Origin: Candidatus Flemingiibacterium merdigallinarum
GTDB lineage: Bacteria; Bacillota; Clostridia; Oscillospirales; CAG-272
Assembly: GCA_904386005.1 (NCBI GenBank)
Contig: CAJFKR010000027.1
Location: 1 to 33,563 of the forward strand
Reading direction: 5' to 3'
DNA: 33,563 nt
The first letter of the stretch is position 1. Each line of letters opens with the position of its first letter. Both the position numbers and the translations under genes were made by a program. The notes under the pieces were generated by a model, which worked only from the letters and a program-made list of their open reading frames with translations, ran no database searches and was not told the origin of the DNA. Shown one piece after another: positions 1 to 6,056 of this stretch.

Positions 1-173
1 TCATCGACTACCTGCTGCCCCTTTACACCGAGGAGGGCAAGGCGCAGCTGATAATCGCGATCGGCTGCACCGGAGGAAAGCACCGCTCGGTCGCGATAGC
101 CGAAGCCCTGTCAGAACACATCGGCGGCGAGGGCTACCGCACGGTCACGATTCACCGCGACATCGAAAAGTGA
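1..173 (+). CDS. rapZ: RapZ-family nucleotide-binding protein, C-terminal fragment
   Basis: Open from the left edge of the window (reading frame begins at base 3) to a TGA at 171-173, so only the last 56 residues are visible. They contain the C-terminal signature of the RapZ/YvcJ family: an EGK segment, then IGCTGGKHRS, then the closing HRDI. RapZ proteins are P-loop nucleotide-binding proteins; in Enterobacteria RapZ controls glucosamine-6-phosphate synthase through a small RNA, while the role in Firmicutes (YvcJ) is less defined. The Walker A part lies outside the window. It sits 119 bp ahead of whiA on the same strand, which fits the conserved rapZ-whiA cluster, although the usual yvcK gene between them is absent. 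The family assignment is firm because the motif is very conserved. Confidence 0.9.
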   Translation, partial: IDYLLPLYTEEGKAQLIIAIGCTGGKHRSVAIAEALSEHIGGEGYRTVTIHRDIEK

Positions 174-292
174 GCGCGGCGATTATAATCTGCTCGAGCT
201 GAATGGAAAGGACGAGTCGATACTGACACCATAGCCATAGTCCGGACATTCGCAAAAGCGGCACAAAACACACGAATCGGAATAACCTAATC

Positions 293-1207
293 ATGTCATT
301 TTCACACGACACCAAAAACGCCCTTGTCACATTGTCGGCGTCACAGAAGCATATCTGCTGCCGGCGCGCCGAGCTGTATGGCATACTCTACTCGGCGGGC
401 GTATTTTCGAGGCAGAAGTGCAAGCTCGTGACGACCTGCCGCGCGATGGCCGAGCTGACTATCGAGTGGCTCGACAGTCTCTGTCACATCAAGGGCAATC
501 TGTATGTCACCGAGCACAAAAGCGGCGAGCCGGACGAGCGCAGCAGCTGTAAAATTACGCTTCCGCAGCGGCGCGAGCTCGAGGCGCTGTATACACTGTT
601 CGGCTATCAGCCGAGCGAGCCCGAATACCATATCAAAACCGAAATGTTCCGCTGTCAGGGCTGCCGTCCGGCGTTTGTGCGGGGAATCTTCCTGTCGGCC
701 GGCACGATAACCGACCCTGAAAAGGGCTATCACCTCGAGGTGAGCCTGTCCGACGCCGAGCGCGCGGACGAGCTTATGCGGCTGCTCAAAGAGAATATGC
801 TCGAAGCGAAGCTCATGCAGCGCAAGAGCGAATATGTGCTGTACTACAAGGATAGCGAGAGCATCGAGAATTTTCTCGCGTATATTGGCGCGAACAACGC
901 GGCGTTTACTATAATGAATAAGAAAATCGAGCGCGAGATACGCAGCGGCGCGAACCGGCTCGCGAACGGCGAGATGGCGAACATCACAAAAGCGGTCGCC
1001 GCCGCGGTCGACCAGACCGCGGCGATAAAGGTGCTGATTTCGTCGGGCGAAATCGAACATCTGCCGGACGAGCTGAAAAAGACGGCATATCTCCGTCTCG
1101 AGCACGAGGACGCGTCGCTGTCCCAGCTCGCAAGTCTGCACTCCCCGCCGATAACGAAGTCGGGCGTAAACCACAGACTCAAGAAGATTGTGGAATGGGG
1201 AAAGTGA
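293..1207 (+). CDS. whiA: WhiA, LAGLIDADG-like/HTH DNA-binding protein
   Basis: The 304-residue product begins MSFSHDTKNAL and ends with SKSGVNHRL-type residues (KSGVNHRLKKIVEWGK), both hallmarks of WhiA (sporulation regulator WhiA; YvcL in Bacillus). The family has an N-terminal domain related to LAGLIDADG homing endonucleases that has lost catalysis and a C-terminal sigma4-like helix-turn-helix, here roughly residues 225-304. It is a nucleoid-associated/transcriptional protein tied to cell division and, in Actinobacteria, to sporulation. Length matches the family. The ATG at 293 is chosen because it gives the standard N-terminus; the sequence just upstream has no strong SD. It follows rapZ, as in many Firmicutes, and precedes dnaE on the same strand. 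Confidence 0.93.
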   Translation: MSFSHDTKNALVTLSASQKHICCRRAELYGILYSAGVFSRQKCKLVTTCRAMAELTIEWLDSLCHIKGNLYVTEHKSGEPDERSSCKITLPQRRELEALYTLFGYQPSEPEYHIKTEMFRCQGCRPAFVRGIFLSAGTITDPEKGYHLEVSLSDAERADELMRLLKENMLEAKLMQRKSEYVLYYKDSESIENFLAYIGANNAAFTIMNKKIEREIRSGANRLANGEMANITKAVAAAVDQTAAIKVLISSGEIEHLPDELKKTAYLRLEHEDASLSQLASLHSPPITKSGVNHRLKKIVEWGK

Positions 1208-1220
1208 CAAATGAACAGTC

Positions 1221-1244
1221 AGGAATTAGGAGTTAGGAGTTAGA
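1221..1244. repeat. short tandem GGAGTTAG-like repeat
   Basis: Directly after whiA the sequence AATTAGGAGTTAGGAGTTAG shows about three degenerate copies of an octamer. It is simple-sequence DNA at the left end of a repeat-rich intergenic stretch (1208-1463). No coding or regulatory role is visible. Confidence 0.5.
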
Positions 1245-1342
1245 AGCTGAGGAAAAAATTTCCGAAGGGAATTTTACGATTATATAAAACGTTAGTGCGC
1301 ATGAGTTTTAACAACCAGCCGCGTACAAACCAATATAATTTT

Positions 1343-1422
1343 GAAATTTGCCTCCGGCAAATTTCTACCAAAGCTCTCCGCGCTCCGCGCGGAGACCACT
1401 CTCCACTCGCCACTCTCCACTC
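1343..1422 (+). repeat. dispersed palindromic repeat, copy 1
   Basis: Three parts are visible. First, a perfect hairpin: GAAATTTGCC (1343-1352), loop TCC, GGCAAATTTC (1356-1365). Second, a 37-bp core at 1372-1408 that contains an inner palindrome (CTCCGCG/CGCGGAG). Third, a CCACTCTCCACTC-type simple repeat running on to about 1422. The 37-bp core occurs again, exactly and in reverse complement, at 29074-29110, again next to a hairpin of the same geometry. The element lies entirely in the whiA-dnaE gap. It behaves like a REP/MITE-type repeat, with no ORF inside. Confidence 0.8.
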
Positions 1423-1463
1423 TTTTCTCTCCGCTCTCCGCTCTTCTCACGAAAGGAATTTCC

Positions 1464-4400
1464 ATGTCCGATTTTGTACATTTGCATCTGCATAGTGAAT
1501 ATAGTCTGCTCGACGGCGCTTGCCGGATAGCGGATATACCCGCGCGGGCAAAGGAGTGCGGGCATACCGCCTGCGCGATTACCGACCACGGTGTGATGTA
1601 CGGCGCGGTCGCTTTCTACGAGGCTTGTAAAAGCGCGGGGATCAAACCGATCATCGGCTGCGAGGTATACCTTGCGCGCCGGAGCCGGTTCGATAAGACT
1701 CACGGCGAGGACGACAAGAGCTGTCACCTCGTCCTGCTCGTCAAGAACGAGATTGGTTATCGCAACCTCATATACATGGTCACTAAGGGCTTCACCGAGG
1801 GCTTCTACTCGAAGCCGCGAATCGACATGGAGCTGCTGGCACAGCACCACGACGGACTTATCGCGTTGTCAGCCTGCCTCGCCGGTCAGGTCCCGCGCGC
1901 GATTCTTGACAACGACCTCGACTCGGCGCGCTCGGCGGCGCTCGAGATGAAAGCCTTGTTCGGCGACGACTACTTCTTCGAGCTGCAGGACCACGGTCTT
2001 GACGAGCAGAAGCGGGTCAACTCCGCGCTGATAAGCCTGTCGCGCGAATTGTCGATACCGCTGGTCGCGACTAACGACGCGCACTACCTCCGTCGGCGCG
2101 ACGCCGACAGTCAGGCGGTGCTGCTCTGCATACAGACGAACAGCGTGATAAGCGACGGCCGGCCGATCGGATTTGAGACTGACGAGTTCTATTATAAGTC
2201 GACCGAGGAGATGCGCGCTCTGTTCGGCAATGTCAAAAGCGAGCTCGGCGACCCGATTTCGAACAGCGTAGTCATTGCCGACCGCTGCAACTTCGACTTC
2301 GATATGTCGAAAATCTACCTGCCGGCGTTCAAGCCGGACGACGGCTCTGCGCCCGACGAATATCTTACTCGGTTGGTCTTGTCCGGATTTGAGCGGCGGG
2401 TTGGCGACGGCAGCATCGCGTTCACCGATATCCACCCCGAGAGCGAATACCGCGAGCGGCTCGAATACGAGCTGTCGGTCATAGTCAAAATGGGCTATGC
2501 CGAATACTACCTGATTGTCAACGATTTTGTCCGCTACGCGAAAAATCAGGATATCCCGGTCGGACCGGGGCGCGGTTCGGGCGCGGGCAGTCTCGCCGCC
2601 TACGCGCTCGGAATTACCGACATCGACCCTATCAAATACGATCTGCTGTTCGAGCGGTTTTTGAACCCCGAGCGGGTCAGTATGCCCGACTTCGACATCG
2701 ATTTCTGCTACAACCGCCGCGACGAGGTGATCGACTATGTGCGCCGCCGCTACGGGGACGACCATGTCGCGCAGATTGTGACGTTCGGCACGATGGCGGC
2801 GCGCGCGGTCGTGCGCGACGTCGGGCGCGCGCTCGGTATGTCGTATTCCGACGTCGACGCGGTCGCGAACTGCATACCGCGCGAGCTGGACGTAACGCTC
2901 GCGTCGGCACTCGAATCGAGCCGTGAGCTGCGCGAGCTGTACGAGTCGGACGAGCGCGTGAAGCGGCTTATCGACACGTCAAAGCTGCTCGAGGGTATGC
3001 CTCGCCACTCGTCGACGCACGCCGCCGGAGTCGTGATTTCCGACCGCCCGGTATACGAGTATGTGCCCCTGTCGCGAAACGGCGACGTCACGGTCACGCA
3101 GTACGACATGGACACGGTCGCGAAGCTTGGACTATTGAAATTCGACTTCCTCGCGCTGCGCTACCTCACGATAATCGCCGACACCGAGCGGCAGATTAGG
3201 ACAAGCCGCCCCGATTTCTCAATAAACCGGCTCGCTCCGGACGACGCCGAGGTTTACCGTATGCTGTCCGAGGGCAATACTGACGGCGTGTTCCAGCTCG
3301 AATCGGGCGGTATGCGCCAGCTGCTCATCGGTCTTGTCCCGAACTGCTTCGAGGATCTGGTCGCCGCGATTTCGCTTTACCGCCCCGGACCGATGAACTC
3401 GATTCCGAAATATATCGAAAACCGGCGCGACCCGTCGAAAATAGAATATCCGACGCCGCTGATGAAGTCGACGCTTGACGTGACATACGGAGTCATGGTC
3501 TATCAGGAGCAGGTCATGCAGGTCTGCCGTTCCGTCGCAGGCTACACGCTCGGTCGAGCCGACCTCGTGCGCCGGATTATGGCGAAGAAGAAGGGCTCCG
3601 AGATGGAAAAGGAGCGCGAGGTGTTCGTCGCCGGCGCCGTCGAACACGGCGTCTCGGAGTCTGACGCCAACAAGCTGTTCGACGACATGGCGCGCTTCGC
3701 GAGCTACGCGTACAACAAGAGCCACGCCGCGGCTTACGCGCTGATCACCTACCGCACCGCGTATCTGAAGCGGCATTATCCCTGCGAGTACCTCGCCGCG
3801 CTCATGACCTCGGTCATGGGCAGCGCGGCGAAGCTGGCAGAATATGTCGGCGAGTGTACGCGCAATCAGATCGCTATCCTGCCGCCCGACATAAACGAGA
3901 GCGGCTGCGACTTCACCGCGCACCACCGCGACGGCAAGAGCTACATTCGCTTCGGCTTGTCCGCATTGAAAAATCTCGGCGACGGCTTCGCGGCGAAGAT
4001 CATCGCCGAACGGAGCGAAGCGCCGTTCACATCGTTTGAGAATTTCATCGAACGTATGTGCGGCAGTGAACTGAACAAGCGTCAGGTCGAGGCGCTTATC
4101 AAGAGCGGCGCGCTCGACTGCTTCGGCGTATACCGCAGCCGGCTGCTGCTCGTATATGAAAAGGTCATCGACTATTATCAGGACAAGAATCGGACAAATG
4201 TAGCCGGTCAGCTCGACCTGTTCTCGCAGGGCGAATTTGACGACGAGACTCGCGACAGCTTCGAGTATCCGGACATACCCGAGCTCAGCTTCCGCGAGCG
4301 GCTGCGGCTCGAAAAGGAGTGCGCGGGAATCTACTTCTCGGGTCACATCCTCGACGACTACACAAAGCATATAGCGAAGATATCGCCGACGCCGATAAAC

Positions 4401-5153
4401 GAAATCCTGCTCGCCGCCTCGGAGGAGGGCGAGGCGAACGGAAGCTATTCGGACCGCGACAATGTCGTGCTGTGCGGAATCGTCGCCCGCCGTCAGCTCA
4501 AGCTGACGAAAAAGAACGAGCAGATGGCATTCGTCGGATTTGAGGACAACTTCGGCGAGCTTGAGGTGATTGTATTCCCGAAGGTGCTCGAGGAATGCGG
4601 AGCGTATCTGTCGGCCGAAGCCGCGCTCTGCGTTTGGGGGCGGCTTTCGATGCGTGACGACGAGCCGCCGAAGCTGCTCGCGCAGTCGATGTTCAGACTG
4701 GACGACAACTCTGCGTTCAGTGATTCGTCCCCTCTGCCGCCCGAATACGCGTACAAGCACGGCGAGCGGTCGGCTGGTGCAAAGTCGTCGCGCACAAACG
4801 CGCAGTCGAAATCATCCCCGCAGCCGCAGTCATCCCCGCAGCCGCAGCCTCAGTCACAGCCGCAGTCATACCCGCAGTCACAGCCGTACCTACAGTCACA
4901 GCCGCAGCCGCAGCAATTTCTGCCGCGGCGCGTGTATCTGCGACTCGAGAGGGCGGACGAGAGCTGCGATAAGTTCAGAAAAGCCGAAAATCTCGTGATG
5001 ATTTTCAGCGACGGCTGGGCGGAAGTTGTGTTCTACGACATTACAAAGAACGAGTATATCCGCATGAACAATGTAAAGCTCGCCGCGTCGCCGTTTGTGA
5101 TAAACGAGCTTCGCGCCCTGCTCGGCGACGACAATGTAGCGCTCAAGGGCTGA
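1464..5153 (+). CDS. dnaE: DNA polymerase III subunit alpha (DnaE)
   Basis: Replicative C-family DNA polymerase, about 1229 residues. The start at 1464 is preceded by GAAAGGA with a normal gap and gives the typical MSDFVHLHLHSEYSLLDG opening; an upstream in-frame ATG at 1341 lies inside a repeat and is rejected. Visible order: PHP domain at the N-terminus (HLHLHSE..., AITDHGVMYG, GCEVYLA); palm with the catalytic PDFDIDF at residues 408-414 (Asp409, Asp411); helix-hairpin-helix region; OB-fold around residues 1000-1085 (VVLCGIVARR ... FGELEVIVFP); a Pro/Gln/Ser-rich linker at about 1114-1151; then a C-terminal domain of about 75 residues ending LLGDDNVALKG. Apart from the low-complexity linker it has normal DnaE architecture. 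The whiA-dnaE order is common in Clostridia. Confidence 0.96.
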   Translation: MSDFVHLHLHSEYSLLDGACRIADIPARAKECGHTACAITDHGVMYGAVAFYEACKSAGIKPIIGCEVYLARRSRFDKTHGEDDKSCHLVLLVKNEIGYRNLIYMVTKGFTEGFYSKPRIDMELLAQHHDGLIALSACLAGQVPRAILDNDLDSARSAALEMKALFGDDYFFELQDHGLDEQKRVNSALISLSRELSIPLVATNDAHYLRRRDADSQAVLLCIQTNSVISDGRPIGFETDEFYYKSTEEMRALFGNVKSELGDPISNSVVIADRCNFDFDMSKIYLPAFKPDDGSAPDEYLTRLVLSGFERRVGDGSIAFTDIHPESEYRERLEYELSVIVKMGYAEYYLIVNDFVRYAKNQDIPVGPGRGSGAGSLAAYALGITDIDPIKYDLLFERFLNPERVSMPDFDIDFCYNRRDEVIDYVRRRYGDDHVAQIVTFGTMAARAVVRDVGRALGMSYSDVDAVANCIPRELDVTLASALESSRELRELYESDERVKRLIDTSKLLEGMPRHSSTHAAGVVISDRPVYEYVPLSRNGDVTVTQYDMDTVAKLGLLKFDFLALRYLTIIADTERQIRTSRPDFSINRLAPDDAEVYRMLSEGNTDGVFQLESGGMRQLLIGLVPNCFEDLVAAISLYRPGPMNSIPKYIENRRDPSKIEYPTPLMKSTLDVTYGVMVYQEQVMQVCRSVAGYTLGRADLVRRIMAKKKGSEMEKEREVFVAGAVEHGVSESDANKLFDDMARFASYAYNKSHAAAYALITYRTAYLKRHYPCEYLAALMTSVMGSAAKLAEYVGECTRNQIAILPPDINESGCDFTAHHRDGKSYIRFGLSALKNLGDGFAAKIIAERSEAPFTSFENFIERMCGSELNKRQVEALIKSGALDCFGVYRSRLLLVYEKVIDYYQDKNRTNVAGQLDLFSQGEFDDETRDSFEYPDIPELSFRERLRLEKECAGIYFSGHILDDYTKHIAKISPTPINEILLAASEEGEANGSYSDRDNVVLCGIVARRQLKLTKKNEQMAFVGFEDNFGELEVIVFPKVLEECGAYLSAEAALCVWGRLSMRDDEPPKLLAQSMFRLDDNSAFSDSSPLPPEYAYKHGERSAGAKSSRTNAQSKSSPQPQSSPQPQPQSQPQSYPQSQPYLQSQPQPQQFLPRRVYLRLERADESCDKFRKAENLVMIFSDGWAEVVFYDITKNEYIRMNNVKLAASPFVINELRALLGDDNVALKG
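4803..4916 (+). repeat. CAG/CCG/TCA-rich in-frame repeat in dnaE (P/Q/S linker)
   Basis: Within dnaE the codons CAG, CCG and TCA/TCC alternate in short imperfect tandem units (CCGCAGTCATCCCCGCAG type), coding a linker of about 38 residues made almost only of Pro, Gln, Ser and a few Tyr. It separates the OB-fold from the last domain. The repeat is in frame and flanked by conserved sequence, so the gene is intact. Confidence 0.8.
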
Positions 5154-5190
5154 ATCGGCTTCGCAATACCCGTCCCAATTCCTACGATTT

Positions 5191-5247
5191 AAGGAGGCTT
5201 TCGCCGCACGAAGCTTTGGCTTCGCGAAAGCCATGGTGATTAAAATG
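5191..5247 (+). promoter_or_regulatory. SD and start region separated by a bulged hairpin
   Basis: A strong SD, AAGGAGG (5191-5197), stands 35 bp before the first ATG (5233) and 47 bp before the second (5245). Between them is an inverted repeat: GGCTTTCG (5196-5203) pairs with CGAAAGCC (5225-5232), and inside it CGAAGC (5209-5214) pairs with GCTTCG (5219-5224) around a TTTG loop, with a 5-nt bulge on one side. When folded, the hairpin would bring AAGGA next to the start region. It may alternatively be a dnaE terminator, but no T-run follows it. Confidence 0.5.
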
Positions 5248-5904
5248 GAAATGTCAGAAAAAGCGATAAAATACCGCCGGATAGTGTTTATCTCCAAAAT
5301 CCTCGCGCCGGTGTTCAAATTTCTTTACTATGTATTCATGGCGGCGCTCGTGCTCTGCGGAATTATCGCGCTTATTGTGCTCCTTGTCAACACGTCGGTC
5401 GAAAATATCATGCTTCCGCCGCTGATGACTCTACAGGGCGATTATTACTCGCTCTTCCTCGGCAACGGCATACGCATTGACGCGCCGTACGACACCGTCT
5501 CGCTCGGAGATATCAAGACGGTAATATACGCGCAGCTGATACTCATCGCCGCTGTCTCGTGCATGATGACTCCGGTGTCGCTGTTCATTTCGAAGCTGTG
5601 CAGAAACATCGCCGCCTCGTCGCCCTACAACCTGAAAAACGCGCGCTACACCATGTATATCGGGCTGTGCGTGATGATCGGATATACGTTTGTTCTGTTT
5701 ATGCGCAGGTTCTACAATTATCTCTTAGTCAAGACCTTTGTCTCGGATCCGGAGGCGATACACCTGTCGCTGGGCTTCGACTTCGGCGGCGTGATAATCG
5801 GACTGCTGATATTTCTATTCGGATATGTCATCGGCTATTCGGCCGAGCGGCATATAACCGACGCGGTCAAGACTGATGTTCACAATGATATCGTAAATAA
5901 ATAA
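5245..5904 (+). CDS. DUF2975-like four-helix membrane protein
   Basis: About 219 residues beginning MEMSEKAIKYRR. Four hydrophobic segments are visible: about residues 22-46 (FLYYVFMAALVLCGIIALIVLL), 89-108 (VIYAQLILIAAVSC), 130-150 (YIGLCVMIGYTFVLF) and 175-195 (GGVIIGLLIFLFGYVIG). A conserved-looking SPYNLKNARYTMYIG segment between helices 2 and 3 resembles the PF-x-x-x-N-A-R-x-x-R-x-I-G stretch of DUF2975 proteins. The usual DUF2975 partner, a small HTH protein, is not present next to it. Start choice is uncertain: ATG 5245 has a weak GGTGA close by, ATG 5233 is also in frame, and the strong SD is farther upstream behind a hairpin. Function unknown. Confidence 0.6.
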   Translation: MEMSEKAIKYRRIVFISKILAPVFKFLYYVFMAALVLCGIIALIVLLVNTSVENIMLPPLMTLQGDYYSLFLGNGIRIDAPYDTVSLGDIKTVIYAQLILIAAVSCMMTPVSLFISKLCRNIAASSPYNLKNARYTMYIGLCVMIGYTFVLFMRRFYNYLLVKTFVSDPEAIHLSLGFDFGGVIIGLLIFLFGYVIGYSAERHITDAVKTDVHNDIVNK

Positions 5905-5982
5905 CAATTGAGTTTATTTGTAAATTTTCAGCGTTTACTCGCAGTCGCGCGCCGAATTAACAATATATTCATATTGCTGCGG

Positions 5983-5988
5983 TATAAT
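5983..5988 (+). promoter_or_regulatory. possible -10 box ahead of the PBP gene
   Basis: A perfect TATAAT lies in the 152-bp gap between the DUF2975-like gene and the PBP gene, in an AT-rich setting. No good -35 is found 16-18 bp upstream. A second TATAAT at 6030-6035 is only about 20 bp from the start codon. The gap plausibly holds the PBP promoter, but which box is used cannot be decided. Confidence 0.3.
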
Positions 5989-6056
5989 GATATTATTGAC
6001 CGCAGGGTGTTTCATTGCCGCAACGTTATTATAATTTGTGAAAGGAAAATCCGATA

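Noticed and set aside
341-1210. 289-codon open frame on the minus strand over whiA
   Set aside because: Lies fully inside whiA, which has clear family motifs; the open antisense frame follows from GC-rich codon use.
3219-4760. 513-codon antisense open frame over dnaE
   Set aside because: Shadow of dnaE; Arg/Val/Leu-rich composition and no recognisable domain.
5192-5232. dnaE intrinsic terminator
   Set aside because: Stem is good but no T-run follows and it sits between an SD and start codon; kept only as an alternative explanation.
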